Assembly (NCBI GenBank): GCA_030272155.1 | Contig: CP126195.1 | Coordinates: 1,533,001-1,597,000 of the forward strand | Origin: Tetradesmus obliquus | Lineage: Eukaryota > Chlorophyta > Chlorophyceae > Sphaeropleales > Scenedesmaceae | Reading direction: 5' to 3' | DNA length: 64,000 bases | In this document: positions 44,617 through 59,100 of the stretch, one piece after another | Position numbering within the stretch: position 1 is the stretch's first letter | Layout: every line of letters starts with the position of its first letter | Position numbers and translations under genes: made by a program | The notes under the pieces: generated by a model | What the model was told of the DNA's origin: nothing | Seen by the model: only the letters and a program-made list of their open reading frames with translations | Databases searched by the model: none

Positions 44617-47296
44617 TCAGCGCCGGCCGCCAGTCCTGAAGCGCAGAGGCACAAACGCCCACCACACACAGCCATCAGAGCCAGTGTAGTGCTGCTTGTA
44701 TGCGGGCGCGTAGATGCAGCTCAGCAACACTGGGTAGTCCAGGTCGAGGTACGTGCTCTCCCTGCTGCCGGTATCTTTGCCAAAGAGAATCATGCTGTCA
44801 AGGCCGCAGATATCGTTATCTTCATACGGCCGCTTGTAAGGCAGCAGATCACACAGCGCAAACAAGAGCACGCCAGCACGCTGTGACTGCTGCACGGCAG
44901 GTGCAGGCAGCGAGATCTCCAGGTACCGGCTCACACGGCCCACATATGGCTTGGTGACATCACCAACAGCATAAGGCACTACAACAAAGCTGCCGTCCCT
45001 GCTGCGTGACCTTGAGTGGGCTGTGCTGGTTGCATAGAAACCGCCAGGCAGCAGCGCTTCTGTGTAACAGCGCACAGTCACACCACCCCAGTTATCCAGC
45101 CACAACTGCTGCTCATCTTCACCACCAACAGCATCCATGTTACAGGCCACTGCATTCCTAGCAGCATCCTGCACCTGCTGCGTCCACACTTCACTGCCTG
45201 CTGGTTTGCCTGCGCCAAGCAGCTGACCGACCTCATCACCTATCACGTGCTGTCGCCCGCGCGGGGCCTTGCCGCTGTACTCCTGCCAAGTCTGCAGGTC
45301 AGCATACCGCAGACGCCACTGCTGCAGCGCCCGCCTCACCATGTCATCACCCACCATGGTCTTCTCGGGCTCAGCGCGGGTGCGCAGCTTGACGCGCTGC
45401 TTGAAGTCGCCGACCAAGCGCTCCACCCAGAGCTCAAACTGCTCGTAGGTGTTGCCGCGCTGAATGCACTGCACCGTCAGCTGGCACGCCAGCAGGTGGA
45501 GGTTGTAGGTGCAAAGTTCCCCATCCCGCGAGTACTGCAGCAACAGCAGCAGCAGCAGCAGCAGCAGTGGGCAATGTTTCAGATGCGTGAGCAGTTCGTA
45601 TACAACTGCGTAGTTGTGACTACTGCTTGTTGCATCAACCCGAGCCCTACGACTGCACATCACAATGCAGCGGCAGCTTGCAAGGTGACGTGCTGCACTA
45701 CCTGCCCATGCATCTGTCAACTGCTACAACAGCAACACAAGTTACATAGCTGCGCATGCAATGACTGCAACCCCGCACCTGCTCCACCAGCTTGCCATAC
45801 TCTAGCAGTTCTTGACCGGCACGCGTGGCTGCGGCCACGTACTCCGCATGGGTCTCATACCCCACATGGCCAAGGTGGAAGGCAGCAAAGCGTTTCAAGT
45901 GCCCAAAGGCCTTCTTGGTGAGGTCAGGCTGCAGCACGTCCTCCAGCTTGTTGCCTCGCTGCACAGGCCTGAACACCATGGGCAGGTGGCACTGCAGCGC
46001 ACGGCTGCACTCCTCAATCTGCATGGAGGCATTGCTGGTGAAGGGGTTGCGGAACTTCCTGTTGAAGTTGGGGTGCAGCGTCGTGGAAGGTAGACGGCCA
46101 CGGATCACCTCGCGCCCCCACTCGGTGATGCGAAAGGGGTTTGAGGCGGGGTCGTTGTCTCCATCCTGTAGGACAGGCAGCGGCACACATCCAAATCAGC
46201 ATGCCACCAAATAACAGTGTAGGTCCATTCACAAGTTCTACAGAGCCGCATGCATGCAAACAGACTGCATGCATGCATGCAAGCTGTTTGCGCAAACAGA
46301 CCGCTGGCACTTGCACGCACGCATCGACAGGCGCGAGCCAGCTCTGGTTACAACACGCTCAACTTTACTAGCAGGTATGCGCTGTGGCAATGTTCAGCCA
46401 ACAAAGCCATTTGGCCACATGCAAGTGGCGCAAAGCTCAACACATGATGACAATGAACGTTTGCAGCCTCCACCTGCCACTGCCCAACACTGATGAGATG
46501 TCACGTCATAAGCAACGCACCTGCGCACCCTTGCGCTCTGCTTTGGCAAAGGCTTTGCTGAGCCAGTTCTTGAACACACCCAGGTGGAATGCATGGCAGA
46601 ACGGGACAACCCACAGGCGGGCCGGATGAACCCAGTACAGGTCACGCAGCAGCAGGCTCCAGCCTTTGAAGCGGTTGCCCGGAGGCGGCTTGAAGCCACG
46701 GGACCTGTTCATAGCTGCTGCTATACCTTGAGCAGTCTGCTGCTGAGGATTCAGCAAGCGGTCGTCGTTGTGCCCCATTTGGAAGCTCTTGCCCTGGCCA
46801 GCACCTGCAGTTGTTGGCACAGGGCTGCAGTACCCCAGAAACCGCACCACCCCGCGGCGCATGGTGCCCATGAGCTTGCAGAAAGCGCACGCAAAGTAAG
46901 CGATGAAGTTTGCGTGGGTGCACTGGAGCTTGGCCCGGGCAGGGGAGTCAGCAAACACGCCGCCAAGCACAGCAAAGTGCCTGAAGACCTGCGCAAGGAC
47001 TCTCTTGCCTGAGCTGTCCCGAGTGGCCGGTGTGACCTCAATGCCATGCTCTGCAGGACCAGAAACATGCATGACGCTCGTCAGTGGCAGTACATATTAT
47101 AATTGAAAATCACACAGACAGAACACAAACGAGTATAGAAAGAACCAGGCACACGGTTGCAGCTGTGGTGCAAGCTGAATGCAAGAACATCATGCTGGAT
47201 GTTGCGCTGCGTGCACGCACGAGAAAGAGAAGGAGCCAGTAAATGTGATGGAACGAGCTTCTGCACTCACCCTCATCGGTGGCCGACTGCTTTTGC

Positions 47297-47327
<31 letters not shown>

Positions 47328-50300
47328 CACAACACGGTGCTGCTGCATGCTGTCCGCTTTCTGGCTGCTGCTGCTGTACATGCTGAGGCCCAGCTACAGG
47401 CTGTTGCCGAGCAGCATTGTCCTGCTGCTGCTGCTGCTGCTGCTGCGTGGCTGGCTTTGCAGGGGCAAGACGAAGCAGGCTCTTGGTCAGCGGTGCAAGG
47501 AAAGCGTCCATCACAGTCGGCTCAGTGGGACCCTCGATGCACAGCACCAGCTTATGCCACTCACGGCGGGCTGAAAGACCATTTGGGAGGCCACAGTACC
47601 TGCACATTGGTAGCAGTGTCAACAAGATCAGGATGTTGAATGTTGCATATCGGCATTGCAAGGCATCGCAACAGCACACTATTCACTTATCAGGTTGGTT
47701 CCTAAGGAAACAATGCAACAATGTTGTCTGCTCAAACCAAACTGTAAAAGGGCCAGCAGCGCGCACTGCCCTTAGCAAGTACCCACAGCTTGCTGATTGC
47801 GCTGCAAGCTCACCGCATGAACATCAGGCCGGTGGAGTGCTGCACAAAGCTGTACGGCTGCGCAAAGTCAAAGCCTAGGTCGATGACTCCATGCAGGGTG
47901 CTCGTCAACACCCCGCCCACTGCTTTGTTCAACCTTTTGAACTCTGGACTTGCCCAGTAGCTGCCGACACGTTGCACCTTGGCAGACTTGAGCGCAGCAA
48001 CAAATTCGGGATCTGCCATGAGCTCCTTGATGCTGTCTTCTGGAAGGACGAACCAAAAGCGCTGAACGTAACAGTCAGCAGCACCATCATCGCCACCAGC
48101 AAGAAAGAAAGGGCTTGTCAACAGACATCAAAAGAAAGTGGGATGCAGTCGAGGACAGCTTTACATGCAACTGCGCTTAACACCAGCAGCGATGAATTGC
48201 AGCGATCAGTGGCCTGTGGAGCAGCTGCAGCCGAACAGCAGACTGCGGACAAGCTCAAAAACAAGCATGTACTACAGTTCAGCAATAGCAAGTGCCACGT
48301 ACCCGCACAGGCACCAAGCGCCCCAGCACTGTCCTGAAGCGCTTGCCGTTGCACTTCTTGCAGCAGTCATCTTTGTGCTTGTGCCAGTGCTCCTTGGGCG
48401 TTGGCTCCCAGCCGGTGCAGCCGGCCTGGCACGAGTGCCACTCAATGGTGCTGATGTCGCGCACCTCCATGACCTGCTTCATGAGGTAGTACGACAACGG
48501 CAAGTTGTTGCCCTGCGGGCAAACAGGCACAACACACAGCGCGGCATGTGACACATAGGATCAGAATGAGTCAACTACAGAGAAGCAATGCCGGCTGCTG
48601 GCGTCTGCAGAGTAGTGCGCTCTATCGCAATCTGTACAAGCCTACATAACATGCTTCAGTGCAAATCAAAAAAATAAGCATGTGATAGCATACACGTTCA
48701 CTGCTGCCAATCATCTCACCTGCGGCAGCAGCAACTGGCACAGCATGCCCAGCAGCGCAGCAAAGGCAGCATCGCGCACGCAGTGGTCCATCTTCCATGC
48801 CACGAGCATGAACACTGCTTGGTAAATCAGCAGCTTGCTGGTTTCCGTCTGGCTTTCCCAGAGTGGGTCAGTCAGGTGGCTGCAGAACCATTCCGCCCTG
48901 CTGCTGTCAGCATTGCTGCCTGTAGCACCTGGAAGGCCCAGGTCAACGCTGGCCCCCTCATCCTGCAAATCCACTGACATGCCGTCGTCCTCGAGGTCTA
49001 CAGACATGCCAGCGTCGCTGCTGCTGTCAGATCTGCTGTCCCATTCATCGCCAGCACCAGGCTGCTGCTCCTGCTGCTCCTGCTGCTGCTCTTCCTCATC
49101 TTGCCACAGGTGAGACTGCTCCTGCTGCTGCTGCTGCTGCTGCAGCCACTGCTCCTGTTGCGGCTGCTGTGGGCCAAACCCAGCTGCTGCTGCGATACTT
49201 CCTGGCATTGTAGCCAAGACCGCTGCGTACAGGTCTTCCTGCAAGGCACCAGTGAACCCACCAACTGTCAGGGGATAAGGCTGGGCAGCAGCTATACACG
49301 CGGGCCAACGCAACAGCCTGGATATACAGCTATGCTGCAGCATGATTGATGGCACACTGCAACTTCGACTACAGTATCTGACACATGCTGTTGTCGCCTG
49401 CTTGCATGCCCCTATGAGGCGACGAACATGTACCAAACCTTCAAGTCAAAGTCAAGGGTAGCAGCTGGGTCACTTACGCCCAAGTGCGCGGCAATCTCTT
49501 CCTCTGTGAACTCTGCTTGGTACAGGTCCACAGCAAGCGTTTGAGCCTGACGCAGCTCAGCAGTTGTCGAGCCAGGTGCCTGCGGCTGGTCACGATCAGC
49601 TGCCGTCGATGGCTGGTCAGCGTCTGTCGGCCATGCCTCTATGGCGTCGAACCATGCTTCACCATCTTCAGCGGCTGCATCAGCAGTGTCTTTGTCGGCT
49701 GCTGCAGCAGCAGCGCTGCTGGTACCTGCTGCTGCAGCAGCGTCACCAGCAGCAGGTACCAGCAGCGCTGCTGCTGCAGTTGCTGCTGCTGCTGCTGTGA
49801 TGCCTGCAGCAGAGGGTGGGCCTGCCTCCGGCATGTCACCTAGCAGGCAGTTGAAAACGGGTTTCATGAAAGCATGCAAAACCGTCGGATGCACGGCGCA
49901 AGCACAAGCACAGGCATGCTGCAGGGGTTGGGGCTGCCTCAGCTGCTGCCAGCATCATTATGCAGGGTGATCAACCACCGAGCAGCAAGTCTTGATGACA
50001 TATGAACATAACCATACGACACATTCTGTCATATCAACTGCTCTATCCACTACTGCTGCAACAAGCAGGACACCGCAACCGGACCCTCACTGTCGCCTGC
50101 AGCTGCAGCGTCCACGTCCATGTCCTGCGGAGCGCTGCGAGGTGCGGGATCGACCAGGGGGCATTTTTCGGGGCCATGGTAAAGGTTGAACTGCGTTTTC
50201 TGCCGCGGGTCTGGCCGCTGGCACCTTCTACATTTTCTCGTCAACTCCTTGCCGTTTGTGTCAAAGACGACGACAGCTTTGTCAAACTCGGTGCCTTTGG

Positions 50301-50340
50301 CGCCTTTCTCAATCATAAGCACGTCACGGAATACACATAG
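44617..50340 (-). CDS. TNP2-like (CACTA/En-Spm type) transposase, nine exons, frame intact
   Basis: Minus-strand exons 50340-50091, 49839-49478, 49280-48720, 48512-48303, 48061-47814, 47599-47271, 47050-46521, 46165-45779 and 45534-44617 join in one open frame; from the first ATG (50316) it gives 1256 residues. An upstream exon may carry the true start. Order of features: a C-x2-C...H-x4-C finger (KCRRCQ to EKCP), Ala/Gln/Glu linkers, a second Cys cluster (CCKKC), DLGFDFAQP (candidate first catalytic Asp), LVLCIEGPTEPTVMDAFLAP, VFADSPARAKL (second Asp), CTHANFIAYFACAFCKL, LCTYNLHLLACQLTVQ, and FELWVERLVGDFK (candidate Glu). This matches the TNP2 layout of CACTA transposases: Cys pairs, DG/DF, I-GP-P-d-fL-PL, D-PA, C-x2-C, then F-ER-G. 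Catalytic residues are inferred. No CACTA termini were found, so it could be a domesticated copy. Confidence 0.72.
45541..45568 (-). repeat. CTG-rich acceptor tract of transposase last exon
   Basis: On the minus strand CTG triplets with one TTG run into the CTGCAG acceptor that opens the exon at 45534. Confidence 0.8.
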
Positions 50341-50764
50341 CTGGCGTGTGAGAGCTGAGCCAGAGAACCAGAGGGAAGGCCGGCAGCTAGTAGAGTGGGT
50401 GCTTGCGCACTCGAAAGCAACATTGATGCGGTATCAAAACTAAATTATATGCAGGTGGGCTTAGGATGTGTGTGACCTCCTGATGGATGCTGCAAGGGCA
50501 GTGTAACTAGTTACTGACAGTCAGTGGGGGTCTCTTGACAGGCCCACTTCATGTCTGCCTCATGCTGACATAAATCCACCATGAAATCATTGGCTTATGC
50601 ACATATGTTGCACCGAGCACTTGCAAAAGCGGTTTGCATGGCTTCCACATCATGTGTGAGTTGCTGTGTCTGGAGGCATCCTGAAGCTGCAGCTCCGCTC
50701 ATGTTCCCCCTGAAAAACTAAATGTAAGATGGTATGAACAGATATTTTTGCAGTGAGAGGGGGG
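50341..50764. other. Gap between transposase 5' side and FAP81 3' end
   Basis: No coding frame is supported. It contains the unresolved upstream part of the transposase gene and the 3' UTR of FAP81 (minus strand). Confidence 0.45.
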
Positions 50765-52486
50765 CTAATGGCTTCCTTGCATTGTTCCACAAGCCAGGGC
50801 AAGTACCATCCACAGCTTGTTCCTGTGGATGCTGAATGGGGTGCTTGTGGATGAGTTGAGGACATTCTGTGGATGCTTTTTGCCATAGTGCACTGCCAGA
50901 TACTCTTGCGCCTCATCAAACGTGCCGCAGCCCTGCAGCCGCACGCTGCAGCCCGCGCCGTGCGCCACAGACAGTCGCAGCTCTGCAGCACCCGGGCCAT
51001 TGCCAGCCGCCACACACGTCACTGTGATGCGCTGGCTTTTAGGCATGCCTAGGCCCCTGCCTGGGATCTCCCCAGCTGCAGGCTCCACTGCAAAGCGAGT
51101 GAGGCTGGCAGCGCCACCTGCTGCTGCTGCTCCTGCTGCTGGCAGGGAGACTAGCTGTGCCTGCCATGCGGCGTCTACACGGCTGGGGTTGGTGAGCAGC
51201 AACTGAAGTGGCCGGGGTGCTGCGGGGTGCACCAGGCCAAAGTCCAGGCTGGCTGGTGCTGCTGTCAGGGCCGGGTGCAGCACAGTAGCCGCCAGTGGCA
51301 GGCGCTGCAAGCAAGCAAGCAAGCAAGAGGAGCAGAATGAGCAGAGCAGGCAGCAGCGTTCATTGCTACAGGCATATGAGGCATGCTGGTCTCCGATGGT
51401 GATGTGACGCAGACATATTATTGCAGTCGAAGGCAGCCAAACGACGCCTTTGTCGCACCCACGTGGGCAGCGTGCACTACTAGTAGTAAGAAGCTGTGCA
51501 TGGCAGGTGCAGCAGTGCAGGTGCAGTACACGCGGGTCTAGCCTGCGCTGAGCACAAGGTGCACATCGCTCACCTGCTGCTGGCCATTTGCAGCGGTCAC
51601 CACCAGCGCACCAGCGAGCTCCACATCTCGCTGCAGCACAGCAGCGCTGCCGTCTGCAGCTGCTGCTGGTGCTGCTGCAGCTGCTGGTTCCAGGGCTGAT
51701 GCTGGTGGTGTGAACAGCACTGTGGCATCTGCAGACTCCCCAGGAGGCAGCAGCAGCATGTCTGTGCCGCCGCCGGTGCTGCTGCTGCTCCCGGCTGCCA
51801 GGCTGCTGGTGCCCTTCATGCCTCTGCGTCAACGAGGAGAGAGCACATCCACGGCGACATTAGTTGTACTGCACGTCCATGCAGCTATGCACCAGCCAGC
51901 ACGAGATGCACCAACAAGCTCCAGAGTGCATATGTCCTATAGTAGCCACAGTGCAGCACACCTAGTTCTTATGCAGGTTCACTCTTGAGTAAGTGTGCGT
52001 GCGTAAAACACTCGCGCATCTCACCTGAAAGCCACCGGGTCCTGCACCACAGACGGCACTGCAGCCGCCAGCACAAACGGCCCCTCCACTCCCAGCTGGA
52101 ATGCCAGCGGGCAGCCAGCTGTATTGACCAGTGTGATGCAGTGCCTGAAGCTGGCATGGCTGCCAGGTGCATGTGTGCTGCAGCAAGTCCATTGCAGGCA
52201 GCTGGGGTCCTCTGTGGTGAGCTGTGCTGGCACTGTGGAGGCTGACAGGGACAGCTGCAGCGGTGGCATGGGGGCAGGCGGGGGTGCTGCAGCAGCGTGG
52301 AAGCCACCTGCAACAGCACACACACAAACAGCAGCAGCAGCAGATATCAGCAAATGCGTAAGCTGAGCTGGTGATTCTGGCGCGGATGTTGCAGCCTGTT
52401 GATACAATGAGTTGGCACCTGCAGGCTCTTGGTACCGCCAACCCACCTGACACAATCAGCTCCAACGGCCCTCCTGCCCCGGCAGC

Positions 52487-52523
<37 letters not shown>

Positions 52524-53156
52524 TGCTGCCTTGGCCACAGCGTGACTGTCAGGCTGCCGCTGCCACTGCTACTGTTTGAAGCGTCATCGTGCTGCTGCAC
52601 AAAGTACTGCCTGCCCACCAAGTTCACGCTGTGCGTTCCTACCTGCCAGCTGCTGAACCTGACGGTGAACTTCTGCTGCTGCCCTGCAGGCACCACACAC
52701 TCGCTAGGCTCCACAACGAATGCACCAGAGCCTGCATATTCTGAACCTGACATGATGCCTGCCTCCTCCAAAAGGCCAACATTGCCTCCTGCTGCTGCTG
52801 CTGCTGTGCTGCTAAGGCTTGCCTGCGCTTGCTGCTGCTGCTTCCTCTGCTGCGCCATTGCCTGCAGCTTTGTCATCAGGCTGCTCGGACCACCGCTAGG
52901 CAGCATTGCATCAAACTGCGGCGCCTCTACGGATTCAGCATTTGACCCTTCAGTCAATGCTGCTGTTTGTTCAGCGCCACCAGCAGCAGCATCCGCTGCT
53001 GCGTCCTGTGCCGGTAGCTGCTGCTCTGGTTCTGCCTGCGCTGACACTGCCACTGCAGCAGCAGCAGCCTTGCTGTCTCGTGGCTGCTGCTTCTTGCCCT
53101 GCCCAGATGCAGCACCACTGCCAGATGTGTTCTTCCCCCCACCACTCACAGATGAA

Positions 53157-53191
<35 letters not shown>

Positions 53192-56100
53192 GTTGCCTCC
53201 AGTAGCGCTGGCAGCAGCGCCAGGCCCTGCTTTCGCAGCTGCAGCACCTGCAGACGATGATGACTTGCCTCCAGCCCCACTCCCACTTGCTGAAGCGCCT
53301 GGCTTGCTGCCGTGGGCCTTGCCACCTGCTGCACTTGTGAGCTCTGGACTGCTCCTGCCGCTGGCTGCATGCGGCTCAGCAGCAGCTGCTGCTGCTGCTG
53401 TTGTGTCCACACTGGCACAGCTCAGCCTGCTGCTTCGTCGCTGCTCAGCATTGGTAAGCAGTGCAGCTGCACCTTGTTCATCTGCTGCATCTGTAGGCAG
53501 GAAGCTGATCCGCGTGCTGCTGCTGCCGGCATCAGTGGCGCATCCTGCTGCTGCTGCTGCCGCTGCTGTTAGCTGCAGAGGTGTTGTGCTTGGATCGTCC
53601 CAGGTCAGCCGCATTGGCAGCGCACCTGTAAAGTAAAAAATGTCATATGGCACGATGCGTTACACAGAGTTCAACAACTGGGAAACCACAGGGTTGGCTG
53701 GCTCGTCAAGACAACTTACTGAGCGCTGCGGCGGCCTGCTGCACCACACACACAGCAGCGCATGATGGTGTGTATATCAGAGTCCTGTGCAACAACCACA
53801 TGTACGCGTGCGCCACTGCTTCACCTAATGCATCGAGCACAAGCAGCTACACAAATGATTTGGTTCACCAAGCAGCCAGCGCCGTTGCTCACCAGTGTTG
53901 ACCACGTAGAACTGGCGCTCATGCAGCACCCCAACAGGCACCACACCCAGCGCCAGCTGCACAGCAGTCACTCCAGCCACCTCAGCAGCACTGCTGCTGC
54001 TGGCGGCAGTACTGCCAGCTTCCGCTGCTGCTGATGTGCCAGCCAACTGCATACTGTTGCTGTGGCTGCTGCCGTCATCAGCAGTAGCTGTCAAACTGAC
54101 ATGCTGCCTACCAACAGCAGCTGCAGCTGCTCCCAGCAACCCAGCCGCATCCTTGCCAGCTGCTGTTGCTCGCTGCGCATGCTGGGCAGACAGCAGTGCC
54201 TGCAGGCCCTGCAGCAGCACCCGCTCCTTGCTGAGCACCAGCGGGGAGCCCACCACAGCCAGGCGCAATGGAATGCGCTTCACTGGCAAGTCGCCCACCT
54301 GCAGCAGCAACAGCAGCAGCAGCATCACCGCCAGGCGTGACGTGGTCAGTAGCTCGTACTACTAACAATGCAGTGCAGCACTCTCTGCAACGCATAGCCG
54401 ACAAGCCATCTGTGGATGATTCGCGAAACATACCCTAGCCACCATCTTTGTGGTAAATGACATAACTGTGCTATGGTGACACTAGCGCTGTTGTGGGCAC
54501 CTGTATGCACAGCTCATCCACGTATGTGCCTGGCAGGTTGCTGTACGCCACCAGCTGCAGTTCCACACAGCCCCACCCCAGCAGCTGCCCAGCTGCCGGC
54601 TGCACACACACAGCACAGCCGGCAGTACCCTGGCCCAGCGCGGCAGCTGCTGCTGCTGCCACCTGGCGTGCTGCCATCATAATGTTTCCAGCAGATGACC
54701 GGAAGGGCCCTGGGACACTGTTAGCCATGCCTTGCATCAACTGCTGCTGCTGCTGTAGGGTTGAGCCTGCAAGTCCACTGGGCACTGACACTGCCAAGTT
54801 GGCTGCTGTGAAGCTCCCCGTGTGAAGTGCTGAAGCAGCCAGCGACGTTCCCAGTGTGCATCCTGCTGCGGCATTTCCCGCTGACACTGCAGCTGCCAGG
54901 CGTGCGGCAATGCTTGAGCGCTGCTGCTGGTTTCCAGATCCTGTGCGCCGCGGCCGTCCTTGGCTGCTGCCACTGCTGCTCACATTCATTGTTTGAGCCC
55001 CTGACACACCCAAAGCTGATAGTTGCTGCTGCTGCTGTGCTGGTGCTGGCAGAGCTGGCAAGGTGCTGATCGGCAGCCCAGCAGCACTGCTCATCCTGCT
55101 GCCCTTTGTGCACTGCGCTGCTGCTGCTGCGCCAGCGCTGCTTGCAACACCTGCTTTGTCGCATGGATCGCTTTGCAGCTGTGCCAGACTGGTTGCAGCA
55201 GCTGCTGCTGGGAACCTAGTCACCCAGGCTCTGTATGTTGTGCTGATGGACGTAAGGTTCGTAACCCGCAGCACCAGCTCACTCAGCTGATGGATGGCTG
55301 TCAGGCCAAAGTCCGCAAGCAGTGGCTCATGCCGTGCCTCTGCTGCTGCTGCACTGCCGTCGTCACCAGCAGCGCTTCCACTTGCACGATCACCCAGCAA
55401 CTGCGGGATCCCACCTCTGCTGCTGCTGCTGTGGCTGCTGCAGGTCTGCTGTGGCTGCCGCACAATTGCATAATCAACTTGAAGGCCCTCAACAAGCGCT
55501 TCAACCACCAAACCAGCCAGCTGGCTCATGGCAGGCACCTCACAGCAGCACAGCAGCTGCACTGGGCCCACCCGGGTTGGCTCCAGCAGCAGCTGCAGCT
55601 GCAGGCTCTGCTGCGGCTGCAGCCAGCCACTGGCAGGTGATATGTGCAGGGCAAGGTGTCCAGATGCTTCCCCTGGCGGCTGCTCTGGCCCTGCCTGAAA
55701 ATTAGCATCAGCATTTGCACTGTCACTGCTGCTGCTGCTGCTGCCATCAGTGAGCTGCTTTGGTGCAGCTGCAGCTGCAACCATGCCACTGCTGCTGTGT
55801 TGAGCAGCGCCCGCGTGCAGCTGCTGCATCGTCCAGCTGAACTGCAGCGGCAACCGTGACGTGTTTGTGATGGTGATGCTGCGCTGCTGCTGCAGCCCCA
55901 GGTAGGCCCGCTGCAGGTGCACCCTGCGCATGCAGCCACAATGTGGTGACAAAACCAGGATACATGGAGATTATAACAAAGCACATGCACAGGTGAAGCA
56001 TCTTCTGGCCATCGGTACTCAAACCACGGAAACCATCAACTGTATCTGCTTTGAACAGCCATCAGTGCCGCACCTGTAAGTGTCCAGCACCACACAGGGC

Positions 56101-59100
56101 TCTGCCACCGTCACTAGCACCTGGACATAGTGCAGCTGGCTCAGCGCACTGTGCTGCTGCTGCTGCTGCTGCTGCTGACAGCCATCAGCTGCAACTTCAT
56201 AGCCATCCAGCTGCGTGGAATTGTGTGCGCTGCTGCTGCTGCTGACCTGCAGCAGCAGCCTGTGGCTGCCTTTGCAGCTGCCGAAGACCGTCACTGCTGT
56301 TGCGCATGATGCAGAATGCCCCAGGGTGCCGCTTGCTGGCTCCAGCTGCAACTGCATGGCTGGGCAAGTGGACTGCAGAGGGTAGCAGCATGGCGATGCC
56401 AGCAGAGAAGAGTCAGCTTGTGTCACAGCTGTGTGTAAAAGTATGCGTGGGGCGCAGCATGCTGGGTGCACAGCACAGCCGTACAGAAGCATGCTTCCAA
56501 CAGGGCACAAACCACACCAGCATATTGCTGTGGCTCAGACATCTAACAGTATACTGCAGAGTTCACTATTATGCGCACTGCCTCATGCACTGAAGCACCA
56601 GCGACCAGGCAACAATGTGAACCATCCCATAAGGCATATGTGTGCAACTTCTGCGCCTCACCTCAGGATCTAGCTGCTCCAAGCGCCAGTCAGTGCTGCA
56701 GCTGGCAGCAGCATTGCACAGCTGCAGCTGCTGCGTGCTGCTGCTGCCCACACATATGATCCCAAAGTCCAGCACAGCCTGAGCCGGCACGACTGCTGCC
56801 TCGGCAACAATTGCCCTTGCTGACAGAGTGATTGAAGGCCTGTGTGTCACTCTGCACAGCAGCTTCTCCGTGTGACTTCCCGCTGCCAGGCCTGTGAAGT
56901 TCACAGTGAGCTGCATTGACCCACAGCTGGGAACTGTGCCTGATGAAGGCACTACCTCAACAGCCACAGCCTGCTGCTGCTGGCTGGCCCTTTTCCTGCC
57001 AGTTCGGTTGCTGCCGTGCCTGCTTGCTTTCACACTGCCAAGCACTTCAATGGTGAAGTGCGCAGGTGCAGGCGAGTCATTCTGCAGTTCCAGCAGCTGC
57101 TGCCTGACCTCTCCAACTGTCAGCTGACCAGGCAAGGCTATCACTGAAGATGGCTGCACTGCCAAGCAGATTGGCACCCCCAGCCCCTCCAGCCCAACTG
57201 TCGCAACAGAATCCCAACCGCTTTCCCCTGCAGCAAGCCTTGCTGCTGCCACTGCTGCCTCCACTGCTGCTGCTGCGTCACCGGCTGCACCAGCACTGCT
57301 GCCACTGCCGCTGCTGCTGCAGCTTGTCCTGCTCTTCCTGGCTGCTGCTGGGCTCAATGATGTCATCAAGGCATCACCTGACCGCTCAACTAGCAGCATA
57401 GCTGACGCTGCATGCTCCGCTACAGCTGGCGGTGCAAACTCAAGTATGAACTCACGCACCTCACCCGCCTGCAGCACGCCAGCGCTGGGGTGCACTGTGA
57501 AGGCAGCTGACTGCTCAGTGTCAGCACCTGTATGCTGCTGCTGCTGCTGCTGCTGCTCCTGCTCCTGCTGCAGCACTGCTTTGTTGTGCCCTGCTCCTGC
57601 ACCACTGCTGTGTGATGCTGCTGGCAACCGCATTGCCGCTGCAGCCAAGCCTGCTGCCGTGTGTGCACTGGCTGCTGGCGGCTGCAATGGCTCCACCTGC
57701 CACTTGAAAGGGAAAGGCAGCTTGGTTGAGTTGTGCACCTTCACCCTGCGGAAGCAGCTGCACCCTGGGTTCACCTGCGAGAGCCGATGGACACAGGCAG
57801 ACACATGTTTGAGCAGCGATGTAAGGACCAAAGTGACACGGACTTCACAGGAAGACATGCATATCTGCAAGTGACCAGACAGGTGCTGGATGAGACTCAC
57901 ATGGGGTGCGCTGGTCTTACCATAAAGCACGCCTGGCATGTCACAGGACCAATTCCCACCCCCAAACAATGTCAGCAGCATTGATGCTGCTCACAAGCAT
58001 TGCTATGCCAGTTCTATCAACAGTGGTTGTTCATCACCACTCGTTGCTCACCTGGCCAAACCAAACAGGTGCCTGTGCATCCTCCTGCTGCAGCTGCCTG
58101 CCATCAATTTCCACCAGCTGCACAGTCACATCGCTGCCTCGCCCAACCACCCTCAGCTGCCGCACTGTGCAGTTGTCACATATCAGCACATAATTTGCCG
58201 CATGATGCCCTGGGCAGTCAGGTGTGAACTTTACATCCAGCTGGCCTGAAGCTCCCGGTGGAAGCTCCAGGTACGTTGGCGTCACCGCAAACGGCCCGCA
58301 CACTGCTGCAGCTGCTGCTGAGAAGGCTGTTTCTGGCTCAGCCGCAGCAGCTGCAGCGACGGCTGCTGCTTTGTCAGGGAAGCTACCGGACGTTGATGTG
58401 AAAGTTGAGGCCTGCTGCTGGCCCTGCTGCTGCTGCTGCTGCTGTTCAGCAGCTTGCAGGGACTCCCACTCATGTGCAGGCAGCAGCAAGAAACGGCCAT
58501 GCCCACCAGTGTTGGTGAAGTTGACGGTCCGGCTGCGGCTGTTGCCCACCAGCACATCCCCCGCCTGCCAAGCAGCCAGCCAGTGCAGCTTAATGATAGC
58601 GCACAGATGGAAAAAGCACGTCAACAGATGCACGTGACTTGCACATCAAATTATGTTCCTGGGTCACAGGTGGCCTACAGAAGCTGTCGCTTCACCATGC
58701 TTGCATCCGCGCATGCAACTTGCCGCTGCAGCAACAGATCTTCTGCCGAACCCTTAGCGCATATCAGCCTATCGCAAGCATGCTGGCCTGGTATTTCTTC
58801 TCACCTGCAACTCATCAGGCAGTGACAGCCTGGGGTGTGGCCGGCTGCCCCGCAGTGCCACCTCAAAGCGGCCCAGCTGCGTCTGCACAGCAAACGCGTC
58901 AGCATAGTCGCCCAGAGTGTCTGGCGTGAAGCACACAGACACCTCCGCACACATGCCGGGCGCCAGCTCGTTCGCGCCAGCGCCAGTAGGGTCAGCTCCA
59001 GGGAACCTGCAGCAGCAGTAACAGCAGCATAGTTTCGTCACTGGTGCCAAAGATGTGCGCACATCTGTGTTGTCAGCATGCAGCATGCCAAGCACCAGAT

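Noticed and set aside
44617..50340. CACTA terminal inverted repeats around the transposase
   Set aside because: I looked for CACTA/TAGTG ends on both flanks and found no convincing inverted pair, so element borders are not annotated.
52371..53636. 421-codon plus-strand frame
   Set aside because: It is antisense to FAP81 exon 11, whose Ala/Ser/Gln runs keep the opposite strand open; the minus-strand gene closes in phase over 14 exons.
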